Origin: Chitinophagales bacterium
GTDB lineage: Bacteria > Bacteroidota > Bacteroidia > Chitinophagales > Chitinophagaceae
Length of the DNA stretch: 64,000 bases
Reading direction: 5' to 3'
Assembly: GCA_015654695.1 (NCBI GenBank)
Contig: JAATGJ010000135.1
Location: 1-64,000 of the forward strand
Of this stretch, positions 45,607-54,141 are shown one piece after another (positions within the stretch are counted from its first letter, which is position 1; each line of letters opens with the position of its first letter). Below the pieces are notes generated by a model. The model ran no database searches. It saw only the letters and a list, made by a program, of their open reading frames with translations, and was not told where the DNA came from. The translations under genes and the position numbers were made by a program.

Positions 45607-46548
45607 ATGCTAAGTAGAATTGCAGATTCATTATTCTGGCTGAACCGGTACATGGAGCGAAGCGATTCCATGATGCGTGTGATACGCACCAATTATATTT
45701 TATCGTTTGATATCGGCAATACCAATGATTTTTCCTGGAAAGATGTAGCTAATAGTTTTTCCCACTCGCCGGAAGGCATAGACCCGGAAAAAGTAGAGGA
45801 TACTGCCGCTGCCTTAAAATTCCTGATCGCTGACAGCAAGAACCTGAACTCCATCAGGGTAATGATCACCAAAGCCAGGGAAAACGCCAGGGGGGTGCAG
45901 GATAATATCACGAAAGAAGTATGGGAACAGGTAAATCAATTATACCATATAGTAAATGCCCACGACTTTGAGAAAAAACTGGCCGGTTCAAAAACGCTGG
46001 AGTTAATAGACCTGATTGACCTGAATAACACTTTGTTTTATGGTGTCACAGACAGTACGATGCCGCGTGGCCAGGGCTGGAGCTTTATGAACCTTGGCAA
46101 ATTTATTGAACGCTGCCTGCTGACCATTGAAACATCCTACGCTCATTTTACCAAAATTGATCACCAGCTAGATAAAACCCAGGATATATTATTCTGGAGA
46201 AACCTCCTGTTATCCCTTTCGGGTTATGAATTATACCTGAAGACCTATACCCGTGACCAGCACACCATGAATGTGGTTGACCATGTTATTTTCAATAAAA
46301 ATTTTCCCCGGTCACTCCTCTATTCTCTTATCCGCATAGAACGCTATCTTAAAGACGTAGTGGACTATACCAAAATGGAAGGCAGTGAAAACCTGCAAAA
46401 AACATTTGGCCGGATCTGCAGTAAAGTAGAATATGCGGATATGGCCATGATAAAAGAAATGGGCTTACCGGAATTCTTACATTCCCTGCGCCATGACCTT
46501 GTTACTTTCTCCAACCAGTTTGCAAGGATCTACTTCTCTTACGCCTGA
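45607..46548 (+). CDS. Alpha-E domain protein (DUF403)
   Basis: A 313-residue, mostly helical protein. It has the family start MLSRIADSLFWLNRYMERSD, the repeated FWRNLLLSLSGYELYLK, ARENARGVQDNITKEVWEQ, and the NFPRSLLYSLIRIERYL motif. Alpha-E proteins pair with a circularly permuted ATP-grasp enzyme and a transglutaminase-like protein, as here. The function is not established; ligation or transfer of amino acids to a product has been proposed for the set. The 96-bp gap from the ATP-grasp gene holds a short inverted repeat. Confidence 0.9.
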   Translation: MLSRIADSLFWLNRYMERSDSMMRVIRTNYILSFDIGNTNDFSWKDVANSFSHSPEGIDPEKVEDTAAALKFLIADSKNLNSIRVMITKARENARGVQDNITKEVWEQVNQLYHIVNAHDFEKKLAGSKTLELIDLIDLNNTLFYGVTDSTMPRGQGWSFMNLGKFIERCLLTIETSYAHFTKIDHQLDKTQDILFWRNLLLSLSGYELYLKTYTRDQHTMNVVDHVIFNKNFPRSLLYSLIRIERYLKDVVDYTKMEGSENLQKTFGRICSKVEYADMAMIKEMGLPEFLHSLRHDLVTFSNQFARIYFSYA

Positions 46549-46561
46549 CAAAAAATTATCA

Positions 46562-47509
46562 ATGCCTGTTTTCAATATACACCACGTTACGAAATACGAA
46601 TATGACAGGCCGGTAAAAGAAAGTGTAAATGAAATAAGGATATATCCTTTCGTCAGTCATGAACAGGAAACCTTATACCATGAATTGAATATTACCGAAA
46701 ACCCTTTCGTTTTAACTATCACTGATTACTGGGGCAACCGGGCGGGGATGTTCAACCTGATGACACCACATAAACTATTAGTGATAGAAAGCAAAATGAT
46801 CGTAAGGACACTTGGTCAGCAGGAACCCGTACACAATATGATCGCCGGGTTTGATGCATTGAAAGCGGAAGTACGTAACAATCTTTTATTACTGGAACTT
46901 GCCCGCTTTGAAGAAATTGCACTTCGCGAAAGTATAAATGAACTGATAAAAGGCATCTATACACCCGGCTCCCCGGTAGCAGAGGTTGTTCAAAAATGCA
47001 GCAGGTATATTTTTGAAAACTTCAACTACATTAAAGGTATTACATCCACCGAAACTACAGTAACAGAAATACTGGAACACCATTCAGGTGTATGCCAGGA
47101 TTTCGCTCATGTCATGCTGGAAATGCTCCGCAACCTGCAGATCCCCTGCCGCTATGTAAGCGGTTATATATGCCCCAATAAAAATGGTATGCGCGGCGAA
47201 GGCGCTACCCATGCATGGGTGGAAGCATGGATACCAGTAACAGGATGGACTGGCATTGATCCTACGAATAATATATGGGTAACCAATCACCACGTAAAGC
47301 TCGCAGTAGGCCGCAACTTCAACGATTGCTCACCGATAAAAGGATCTTTTAAAGGACCCGCACATCAATCACTTTCTGTTTTTGTTTCCATAGGGTATGA
47401 AGATGGGCAGACATTTGAAGAGGTCACCAGTGTAAAGCTGGAAGAACAGCCCGGCATTCCTGAGATCGTAGATGTTCTTGAAACATTTGCAGGACAACAG
47501 CAGCAGTAA
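46562..47509 (+). CDS. Transglutaminase-like cysteine protease (third gene of the ATP-grasp set)
   Basis: A 315-residue protein. The ATG at 46562 (MPVFNIHHVTKYEYDRPV) gives the usual Bact_transglu_N start; a longer frame would overlap the previous gene. The transglutaminase core follows with the catalytic triad Cys (HHSGVCQDFAHVMLEMLRN), His (THAWVEAWIPVTGW) and Asp (GIDPTNN) in order. The C-terminus has SVFVSIGYED. It is 13 bp downstream of the alpha-E gene and probably cleaves or cross-links the product of the set. Confidence 0.92.
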   Translation: MPVFNIHHVTKYEYDRPVKESVNEIRIYPFVSHEQETLYHELNITENPFVLTITDYWGNRAGMFNLMTPHKLLVIESKMIVRTLGQQEPVHNMIAGFDALKAEVRNNLLLLELARFEEIALRESINELIKGIYTPGSPVAEVVQKCSRYIFENFNYIKGITSTETTVTEILEHHSGVCQDFAHVMLEMLRNLQIPCRYVSGYICPNKNGMRGEGATHAWVEAWIPVTGWTGIDPTNNIWVTNHHVKLAVGRNFNDCSPIKGSFKGPAHQSLSVFVSIGYEDGQTFEEVTSVKLEEQPGIPEIVDVLETFAGQQQQ

Positions 47510-47701
47510 GTGAGTCCGGAGTTAGGAGCTTTGCATTTTGTTTATTATAACTTCGTGAAACAACATAAGACTTTAAGAGTAACCCCGGCTATGGCAACAG
47601 GATTAACAAAAAGGTTTATGAGTTTAGAAGATATTGCTAACTTAGTTCCTAATGAAGCTCCAATGAAAAGGGGAACATACAAAAAGCAAAACATTGACTG
47701 A
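47510..47701 (+). pseudogene. C-terminal remnant of a transposase
   Basis: A 63-codon open stretch reads LHFVYYNFVKQHKTLRVTPAMATG, then SLEDIANLV, which is the conserved ending of a DDE-type transposase/integrase found in several phyla (..FVYYNF...HQTLR.TPAM.AG). There is no catalytic part and no inverted repeat. It is a decayed insertion directly after the transglutaminase gene. Confidence 0.7.
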
Positions 47702-47900
47702 AACATCAAAATTATGGGTCGAGGCCGCTAAGGTATTAGGAGTAAATCCGGAAGCAATTGTCAATTGCCCCGAATGCAAAGTAGGCACATTGAAAGTAAA
47801 AGATGAGCCAATAGAAATATGGAATAAGATAGACCGTTACCTTTATTGTGATACATGTGGAAAATATAATGTCCTTACAATGTCTAGACCTGAGCATTAG
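47694..47900 (+). CDS. Small zinc-ribbon protein
   Basis: A 68-residue protein with two CxxC pairs (NCPECKVGTLKV and YCDTCGKYNVL) that would hold one zinc ion. The start would be TTG at 47694, overlapping the transposase remnant by 8 bp, with no in-frame ATG in sequence; a further upstream start is closed by stops. It could be a real small gene, as CxxC spacing is regular, but its expression is uncertain. Function unknown. Confidence 0.5.
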   Translation: MTETSKLWVEAAKVLGVNPEAIVNCPECKVGTLKVKDEPIEIWNKIDRYLYCDTCGKYNVLTMSRPEH

Positions 47901-47959
47901 ATTTCAAACTGAGACACTACCTAGGAGTCAGTGGTCGGAAGTCTGACACATGATTCCGT

Positions 47960-47967
47960 TAACTTTG
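47960..47967 (+). promoter_or_regulatory. Candidate promoter -7 element for rarA
   Basis: TAACTTTG fits TAnnTTTG and lies 30 bp before the ATG at 47998. Confidence 0.45.
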
Positions 47968-47997
47968 CTGCTTATTGTTTGTTAACTTCCGACTACC

Positions 47998-49272
47998 ATG
48001 ACTCCGCTAGCAGAAAGAATTCGCCCCAAAAGTTTAAATGAACTCGCCGGTCAGCAACACCTTGCCGGAAAAGGAAGTATTTTAAGAACCTCCATTGAAC
48101 AGGGTAAGATACATTCCATGATATTGTGGGGGCCCCCGGGTACTGGCAAAACAACTATCGCTAATATTATTGCCAACACACTCAAAGTTCCTTTTTATAC
48201 TTTAAGCGCTATAAGTTCAGGCGTAAAAGATGTAAGAGAAGTAATTGAAGAAGCCAAAACGAAGCCGGGTTCCATTTTATTTATTGATGAAATACACCGG
48301 TTTAATAAAGGACAGCAGGATGCTTTACTCGGTGTGGTGGAAAAAGGAATTGTAACACTGATCGGCGCTACTACCGAAAACCCGTCCTTTGAAGTAATAA
48401 GCGCCTTGCTTAGCCGTTGCCAGGTGTATGTGTTAAAACCCCTGGAAGAAAAAGACCTTATCCAGTTATTGCATACTGCGATTGAAAAGGATGAAGATCT
48501 GAAGAAAAAAAATATTGAGATCAAAGAAACAGCAGCGTTATTAAATATCTCCGGTGGCGATGCGAGGAAATTATTGAACCTGCTGGAAATCGTTTGCGAA
48601 GCAGCCTCCCCCTTCGGGGGAGGTTTGGAGGGAGCTATTGTGATCACTGATGAATTGGTAATGGATGTTGCCCAGAAAAAGATCGCACTGTATGATAAAA
48701 GCGGTGAACAGCATTACGATATCATTTCCGCTTTTATAAAATCCATACGTGGCAGCGACCCGAATGCAGCCGTATATTGGCTGGCAAGAATGATTGAAGG
48801 TGGTGAAGATGTAAAATTCATTGCCCGAAGACTGGTGATTCTGGCCAGCGAAGATATCGGCAACGCCAATCCTACGGCATTGGTAATGGCCAATGCAAGC
48901 TTTGATGCAGTAAACAAAATTGGTTTCCCGGAATCCAGCCTGATCTTATCGCAATGCGCCATCTATCTTGCATCAAGTGCAAAAAGTAATGCGGCAACGG
49001 TTGCCATTGGCGCAGCCATGAATGCAGTGAAACAACATGGGGATCTGCCAGTGCCATTGCATATACGCAATGCGCCTACCAGGCTGATGAAGAATTTAGG
49101 CTATGGAATGAATTATGAATACTCACATAGTTATGAAAATAATTTTTCTCCACAGGAATACTTACCCAAAGAATTAGCAGGAAATAAATTCTATGACCCG
49201 GGAAAGAATGCAAGAGAAGAAGAGTTAAGAAAATTTTTGAAGAGTTTGTGGAAGGATAAATACAACTATTAA
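47998..49272 (+). CDS. rarA: Replication-associated recombination protein A (AAA+ ATPase)
   Basis: A 424-residue clamp-loader-like ATPase. It begins with MTPLAERIRPKSLNELAGQ, has Walker A WGPPGTGKTT at about 44-53, Walker B SILFIDEIHRFNKGQQDALL, sensor 1 GATTENPSFEV, sensor 2 GGDARKLLNLLEI, and the C-terminal oligomer domain (KSIRGSDPNAAVYWLARMIEGGED, ASEDIGNANP). RarA (MgsA) acts at stalled replication forks. About residues 201-213 (AASPFGGGLEGAI) are encoded by a dispersed repeat (48603-48636) inserted in frame between the sensor 2 helix and the next domain. Confidence 0.93.
   Translation: MTPLAERIRPKSLNELAGQQHLAGKGSILRTSIEQGKIHSMILWGPPGTGKTTIANIIANTLKVPFYTLSAISSGVKDVREVIEEAKTKPGSILFIDEIHRFNKGQQDALLGVVEKGIVTLIGATTENPSFEVISALLSRCQVYVLKPLEEKDLIQLLHTAIEKDEDLKKKNIEIKETAALLNISGGDARKLLNLLEIVCEAASPFGGGLEGAIVITDELVMDVAQKKIALYDKSGEQHYDIISAFIKSIRGSDPNAAVYWLARMIEGGEDVKFIARRLVILASEDIGNANPTALVMANASFDAVNKIGFPESSLILSQCAIYLASSAKSNAATVAIGAAMNAVKQHGDLPVPLHIRNAPTRLMKNLGYGMNYEYSHSYENNFSPQEYLPKELAGNKFYDPGKNAREEELRKFLKSLWKDKYNY
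48603..48636. repeat. Dispersed repeat inside rarA
   Basis: GCCTCCCCCTTCGGGGGAGG followed by TTTGGAGGGAG. CTCCCCC / GGGGGAG pair around TTC. It is of the same class as 1653-1693 and 17484-17502. The reading frame is preserved. Confidence 0.7.
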
Positions 49273-49282
49273 TTAATAATTT

Positions 49283-50164
49283 TCAGGCAGGATTAAATAA
49301 CAACGGAAAGAACTGTCCTTCCATCTTCTCACCTTTTGGCACAACAGGTACACCATTCAATAATACCTCATCAGAATCAGACACTACCCCATCCTTAAAT
49401 ACATTGATCACAAAAGCCCTTCTCGGTTTGGCGGATGTATTGGCCCCCGAACCATGTAAAGTAAGCGAATGATGAAAGATAGCTTCCCCTGCTTTTACTT
49501 CTGCGTATTCCGGGTACTCAAATTGTTTCTTTTGTTCGCCAGTCAAAAAATCTTTTATTCCCTGCAATTCCCCGGCGATAACCGGCTTGGGCAATAAACC
49601 CCATTGATGGCTGCCGGGAATGTATTGCAAACAGCCATTCTCTTTTGTAGAATCATCCAATGCGCACCAGCAGGTAAGATGCGCCACCGGTTTAGTTCTT
49701 GTCCAGTAAGAATAATCCTGGTGCCAGGCTACTACTCCTCCCTGCTTTGGTGGTTTCCAAAAAATCTGGTCGTGCCAGAAGCGGACCGGAGCATTTCCTA
49801 ACAACTGGCTGGCGGCAACTAAAAAACGCGGGTTCCATAATACATCATGCAGGCCTTCTGCAATCCGCCACGCTCCTAATGCGTGAAATAATATAGTGGA
49901 TAGATCAGTTGACTCATTGGAATGAAACTCGTAAAACAATTCATGACCGGGACGCCCGGGATCAGCGATAGCTGCTAATTCACTTTGGATCTTTTCAATT
50001 TGTCTTTCATCCAGTAGTTTGATACCACTGACGAAACCATTCTTATTAAAAAAATCAACCTGCTCTTTGCTTATCTTATATTCCTTCCACTCTTCAGCTG
50101 TATCAGGCCAGCGAAATAAGTCGCTTACCAATTGATGAACTGTACTGAGATCTTTTACCGGCAT
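49283..50164 (-). CDS. Phytanoyl-CoA dioxygenase (PhyH) family protein
   Basis: A 293-residue Fe(II)/2-oxoglutarate dioxygenase. The iron ligands are visible: HxD in GVVAWHQDYSYW at about 151-153, and His in HSLTLHGSGANTSAKPRRAFV, where the following Arg would bind 2-oxoglutarate. RVLPIPGSHQWG-like YIPGSHQWGLLP also fits. Substrate unknown. It converges on rarA with only 10 bp between their stop codons, and no good terminator is visible. Confidence 0.88.
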   Translation of the reverse strand: MPVKDLSTVHQLVSDLFRWPDTAEEWKEYKISKEQVDFFNKNGFVSGIKLLDERQIEKIQSELAAIADPGRPGHELFYEFHSNESTDLSTILFHALGAWRIAEGLHDVLWNPRFLVAASQLLGNAPVRFWHDQIFWKPPKQGGVVAWHQDYSYWTRTKPVAHLTCWCALDDSTKENGCLQYIPGSHQWGLLPKPVIAGELQGIKDFLTGEQKKQFEYPEYAEVKAGEAIFHHSLTLHGSGANTSAKPRRAFVINVFKDGVVSDSDEVLLNGVPVVPKGEKMEGQFFPLLFNPA

Positions 50165-50297
50165 GCAAAACGATTTACCTAAAATTACTGCTTTTTGAAT
50201 AGTATAATAGGGATAGTTTGCCCCGAAAAATTTGCTGAATAATAAAGTTTATACTCCTGTTTGCCGTTTAACCGTTTCATGTTTATTATTTTTACGC

Positions 50298-50750
50298 ATG
50301 ATCACCTGGAAAATAAAAAAATTTAATGACCTCAGTCCTGATGAGCTGTATGCCATTCTCCGCCTGAGGAGTGAAGTATTCGTAGTAGAGCAGAACTGCG
50401 TTTTCCTGGATATGGATAATAAAGATCAATCCTCGTGGCACCTGATGGGATGGGATAATGATCTGTTAATCGCTTATTCAAGATTAGTTCCACCGGGTAT
50501 CTCTTATCAACAGCCTTCTATCGGCCGCGTTGTTACATCTCCCGCTGCAAGAGGCGGTGGTACAGGTAAACTCTTAATGAAAGAAAGTATAATACAATCA
50601 GAAAAACTTTTTGGCAACCTGCCCATCACTATCGGCGCTCAATTATACCTGAAAAAATTTTATACTTCACTCGGATTTGAACAAAGCAGTGATATATATG
50701 ATGAAGACGGAATTGATCACATTGAAATGATACGTCAGCCTTTTTCGTAG
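50298..50750 (+). CDS. ElaA-like GNAT acetyltransferase
   Basis: A 150-residue protein of the ElaA family. The start at 50298 gives MITWKIKKFNDLSPDELYAI; an earlier in-frame ATG adds 22 unlikely residues. The conserved start LRLRSEVFVVEQNC and DMDNKDQSSWHLMGW, the acetyl-CoA loop IGRVVTSPAARGGGTGKLLM, and YLKKFYTSLGFEQSS are all present. Target of acetylation unknown. Confidence 0.88.
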   Translation: MITWKIKKFNDLSPDELYAILRLRSEVFVVEQNCVFLDMDNKDQSSWHLMGWDNDLLIAYSRLVPPGISYQQPSIGRVVTSPAARGGGTGKLLMKESIIQSEKLFGNLPITIGAQLYLKKFYTSLGFEQSSDIYDEDGIDHIEMIRQPFS

Positions 50751-50882
50751 TTACACTAAGTAGAACAGCTTTTTATTTGTTTGTATGAAAGAAACTTCCT
50801 TATTTCTTTCATACATAGTACCATCTTTTTCTACTTTAGTACCAGAAATCCAATAGAAGAGAAACCAGTAATCCGATAACCA

Positions 50883-51842
50883 ATGAGACTACATGTACCC
50901 TCAGTACGCATTGTTGTACTGTTCTTATCATTAACAATTATTTCTGCCCGCTCCTATTCACAGTCTATCATGACTGGAAACGGGAAATGGGAAATAGGTC
51001 TTGGCTTTGGCCCCATGTTTTTCCTCGGTGATCTTGGAGGATCATCTGGTGTTGGTAAGCGTTTTGTAAAAGACCTTGATTTTCCATTGACCCAATTATC
51101 AAAGAACCTTTACGTTAACTACTATGCTGCTGAATGGCTTGGTTTCCGTTTAGCCCTGAACCAGGGAACACTGAAAGGAGATGATGCCCAGGCGCCCAAC
51201 AAGGGTGGAGCTGAAGAGGATCGCTTGCTAAGGAACCTGCATTTCAAAACATCAATACTCGAAGGATATATTGCTGCGGAAATCTATCCTACTGTCTTCT
51301 TAGAAAAATATGATGAGCGCAAAGGAAAATTCCGTCCTTATGGTATTGTTGGTATAGGTATGATGAAATATAAACCTAAAGCCATGCTGGATGGCCAATG
51401 GGTAGAATTGCAACCACTTCGCCTGGAAGGCCAGGGGATGGCGGAATACCCCAACAGCAAACCCTACAAGCTGGTACAAAAAGAAGTGCCGCTGGGATTT
51501 GGATTTAAATACTACCTGAAAGAAAATATGTATGTAGGTCTTGAAATATTGCATCGCCAGTTATTTACTGACTATATAGATGATGTAAGTACCGGTTATA
51601 TAGATCCTATCTTATTTGATTCTTATTTATCAGCTGCCGACGCTGCAAAAGCAAAGAGATTATATTATCGCGGAACGTATGCCGGCGCCGTTACGAGACC
51701 GCAGGAAATACAAACTTATCAGCGTGGCGATCCCACTGAAAATGACGCTTTCTTTTCTACCATTTTACGCTTTGGCTGGAGACTGGGTGATAATGAGAGC
51801 AACAGGCAAAGGAAGCAATTAAGATGTCCTGTTTTTTATTAA
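50883..51842 (+). CDS. Outer-membrane barrel protein (DUF6089-like)
   Basis: A 319-residue protein with a signal peptide (IVVLFLSLTIISARSYSQ) followed by a beta-barrel pattern. It has the recurring Bacteroidota OMP elements: WEIGLGFGPMFFLGDLGGSSG, LYVNYYAAEWLGFRLALNQG, RPYGIVGIGMMKYKPKA, FGFKYYLKENMYVGLEILHR, and the C-terminal LRFGWRLGD. It is a likely small barrel or opacity-type protein. The small secreted gene at 51879 follows after 36 bp and may share its transcript. Confidence 0.83.
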   Translation: MRLHVPSVRIVVLFLSLTIISARSYSQSIMTGNGKWEIGLGFGPMFFLGDLGGSSGVGKRFVKDLDFPLTQLSKNLYVNYYAAEWLGFRLALNQGTLKGDDAQAPNKGGAEEDRLLRNLHFKTSILEGYIAAEIYPTVFLEKYDERKGKFRPYGIVGIGMMKYKPKAMLDGQWVELQPLRLEGQGMAEYPNSKPYKLVQKEVPLGFGFKYYLKENMYVGLEILHRQLFTDYIDDVSTGYIDPILFDSYLSAADAAKAKRLYYRGTYAGAVTRPQEIQTYQRGDPTENDAFFSTILRFGWRLGDNESNRQRKQLRCPVFY

Positions 51843-51878
51843 ACTTATAAACGAATTAATTAAATCCTACCACACCCC

Positions 51879-52283
51879 ATGAAACTAAAATTTACACAAG
51901 CAATTCCAGGTATTTGTATTGTCATTGCCATACTGGTGCAATCATCTGTATCGTATGCCAATACAGGCAATCACGAAGACCCAAAAGACAAAGAAAGCAA
52001 AGAAGTTAAAAAAACAACTAAGCTGGCTGCTTCCCGGAATAATAGTTCGGTAAGAATTTACCCGGACATAGTAAAAAGGGTAATGCATGTAGTGGCTAAA
52101 GACGATAATGATGGCCATGGCATAGATTTTTTTGTCTTTGATAGTGAAGGCACATTGGTTCAGCATTACAAGATGAAATCCGGCGACCACGAGAAAATAG
52201 CAGGTCTTGAAAGAGGCAAGTATATATTCCGTGTTTTTGCAGGCGACGAAGAAACAGCTACCGGCGAGTTCGACATCCGTTAA
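51879..52283 (+). CDS. Small secreted protein resembling a T9SS sorting-domain fold
   Basis: A 134-residue protein with a signal peptide (IPGICIVIAILVQSSVSYAN) and a charged linker (about 30-55: EDPKDKESKEVKK). The C-terminal ~80 residues (SVRIYPDIVKRVMHVVA, then GKYIFRVFAG) look like the beta-sandwich type-A C-terminal sorting domain of the type IX secretion system, but with no cargo attached. The final EFDIR lacks the typical K-rich end. It might be a stand-alone relative of the domain. Strong terminator at 52450-52511. Confidence 0.6.
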   Translation: MKLKFTQAIPGICIVIAILVQSSVSYANTGNHEDPKDKESKEVKKTTKLAASRNNSSVRIYPDIVKRVMHVVAKDDNDGHGIDFFVFDSEGTLVQHYKMKSGDHEKIAGLERGKYIFRVFAGDEETATGEFDIR

Positions 52284-52449
52284 AAGTTCTTTTATTCAAA
52301 TAGTTCTAAACGCTGTTCCAGTAAGCGGCAGAGAGCTTAATAGAATCTGATACCCTGGTTGATTAAACCCTGATCCGTTCTCTATTGGTACTCTCATATA
52401 GTATAAATTTTATTAAACACTTTCTGCCAATGCTTATTGGACATTAGTT

Positions 52450-52511
52450 AACAGGTTGATAAGTTCACGGGGATGACTCCTTTTAAGCTTATCAGCCTGT
52501 TAGCTTTTTTT
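52450..52511 (+). terminator. Intrinsic terminator
   Basis: AACAGGTTGATAAGTT (52450-52465) pairs with AAGCTTATCAGCCTGTT (52485-52501), 16 bp with two G-T pairs, and AGC plus a run of seven T follows. It ends the transcript of 50883-52283. Confidence 0.85.
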
Positions 52512-52550
52512 AACCCAACCCTGAGTTCTTTTACTTGCTATAACTAAGAT

Positions 52551-52651
52551 CCCGTAAGGAGCAGGAAAATTGCTAAGATCCGAATCCGGATGAAAAACCA
52601 GGTAACTGGCCCTGAAAAAGATTTTCTCAACTTCCTGCACTTACTTACGGG
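52551..52651 (+). ncRNA. Candidate structured RNA (leader or small RNA)
   Basis: A closing stem CCCGTAAG (52551-52558) / CTTACGGG (52644-52651) continues, after a small internal loop, into GCAGGAA (52561-52567) / TTCCTGC (52632-52638). Inside it are ATCCG / CGGAT with an AATC loop (52578-52591) and CCAG / CTGG with a GTAA tetraloop (GNRA type, 52598-52609). This branched 101-nt fold, with 15 bp of perfect closing pairing, lies after a terminator and 124 bp before the Yip1-like gene. No known class is recognised. The rest of 52512-52774 shows no gene. Confidence 0.45.
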
Positions 52652-52774
52652 TATATCTATCCTTCGTTTATCATTGCTATCTTTCCTTTTATCCTGCAGC
52701 CTGCATAGAATGTTAATTACCAGATTTTGAGTCTTACAGTCTTTTAGTACATTTAGTTTACTAAATCAACTATT

Positions 52775-53383
52775 ATGAACGTAATTGACCGTGCAAAAAA
52801 TATCCTGATTACCCCCGTTAATGAATGGCCTGTAGTAGATAAAGAGCCCGCAAATGTCGTCACTATATTAACATCGTATGTAATTCCCATGCTGTCCATC
52901 GGGGTAGTTGCTACTTTTATTGGGATGGGGTTAATAGGACAAAGTCTTCCTCTTGGTGGTTCTACTGCCAGTGTAAAAGCAGGGCTGATAGGCGCAATCA
53001 TGTATGTTGTTTTATCTGTGGTCACCGTATTTATTGTAGCCGCCACCATTGATGTACTGGCCCCCTCCTTCGCATCGGAAAAAAACTGGAACAAATCATT
53101 CCAGATGTCGGCTTATTCATTAACCGCTTCTTATGTAGGAGCGATCTTCCTTTTATTCCCGGCATTGAATATTCTTGTAATATTATGCACCCTGTATTGC
53201 ATCTATGCACTTTATACGGGTATCCCGGCCATGAAGAAAACAGCCGCCGATAAACAGGTAGGTTACCTGGCAGTTATTATTCTTATTACCGTAGTTGCTA
53301 TGATACTGGTAGGATTGATACAGGCTGAGATCATGAAGGTCGTCAACAGGCCGGCTACGCCGAATTTGCGGTTCTTTCAATAA
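52775..53383 (+). CDS. Yip1-family membrane protein
   Basis: A 202-residue inner-membrane protein. It starts with the family's soluble motif NVIDRAKNILITPVNEWPVV and then has five transmembrane segments (about 33-53, 63-92, 107-125, 130-149, 160-180). This matches Yip1/DUF1282-type proteins of Bacteroidota. Function unknown, probably in membrane organisation. A candidate structured RNA lies in its upstream region, so regulation by an RNA leader is possible. Confidence 0.83.
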   Translation: MNVIDRAKNILITPVNEWPVVDKEPANVVTILTSYVIPMLSIGVVATFIGMGLIGQSLPLGGSTASVKAGLIGAIMYVVLSVVTVFIVAATIDVLAPSFASEKNWNKSFQMSAYSLTASYVGAIFLLFPALNILVILCTLYCIYALYTGIPAMKKTAADKQVGYLAVIILITVVAMILVGLIQAEIMKVVNRPATPNLRFFQ

Positions 53384-53567
53384 ATAAGATGCCGCAGTAT
53401 TTTCAATGGCGGGCTTAGAGTTTCCTTATGTATGTACATAAAACTATGTATTGCCCGGACAGAACGGATATTGTACCCTTGATGCTAAGTTTACCTATTA
53501 AACCTTTTCAAAGAAGGCGGATGCCGAAAAGCCAGATGAGTAGGCGTAACAAAACCAACAAAAAGCT

Positions 53568-54089
53568 ATGCAACAAACAGGTCTTCATCAAAGAAAATTA
53601 TTCGCAATCATAGAGGCAGCCTTCGCCTTTATTGCTTTATTACTTCCGTGGACACGTTATAAAATGCAAATGGCGCAATTCAATATGTTTGGAGGAGGTG
53701 GCGGCGGCGGAAGCATTGACCCTGATAACGGTTTTCGCAGCTGGGGCTGGCTCGTAGTTATTGGCGTTATCGGTGTATTGGCTACCTCCCTGCTTGGTGA
53801 TAAAACAAAGGAGTATGATAAAAATATGAAGCTCGGTGCCATGGCGTCATTTGGGCTGATCGTACTTGGCGCCATTATTTATGTTACCCGTTTAAGTTCG
53901 GTAGGAACATTACAGACACAGGAGGGAATACCTGTAACTGTTTCTTCAGGAATGGGCTTATGGTCTGCGCTTGTAGCCGGTCTCATTGGCCTTGCCTGGG
54001 TATCTGGTGTGCTTGATCAGTTCAACACAAAAAAACCGGCAGCCGCCGCTCCTAATCCTCCACCGCCACCAACAACTCCTACTACATAA
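53568..54089 (+). CDS. Hypothetical membrane protein with Gly-rich loop and Pro-rich tail
   Basis: A 173-residue protein with four hydrophobic segments at about 11-28, 60-77, 90-107 and 127-147. A poly-Gly stretch lies in the first loop (about 42-48) and a Pro-rich tail (about 158-173) follows the last segment. No catalytic motif is visible and I recognise no family. The 184-bp gap from the Yip1-like gene shows no gene. It ends 15 bp before a terminator. Confidence 0.72.
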   Translation: MQQTGLHQRKLFAIIEAAFAFIALLLPWTRYKMQMAQFNMFGGGGGGGSIDPDNGFRSWGWLVVIGVIGVLATSLLGDKTKEYDKNMKLGAMASFGLIVLGAIIYVTRLSSVGTLQTQEGIPVTVSSGMGLWSALVAGLIGLAWVSGVLDQFNTKKPAAAAPNPPPPPTTPTT

Positions 54090-54104
54090 CATTTTATATT
54101 ATAC

Positions 54105-54137
54105 AAAACACCCCGGTCAAATAAACGGGGTGTTTTT
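54105..54137. terminator. Bidirectional terminator between convergent genes
   Basis: AAAACACCCCG (54105-54115) pairs with CGGGGTGTTTT (54126-54136), an 11-bp stem with a 10-base loop, with T runs on both strands. It serves the membrane protein gene and uvrA. Confidence 0.85.
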
Positions 54138-54141
54138 CATT

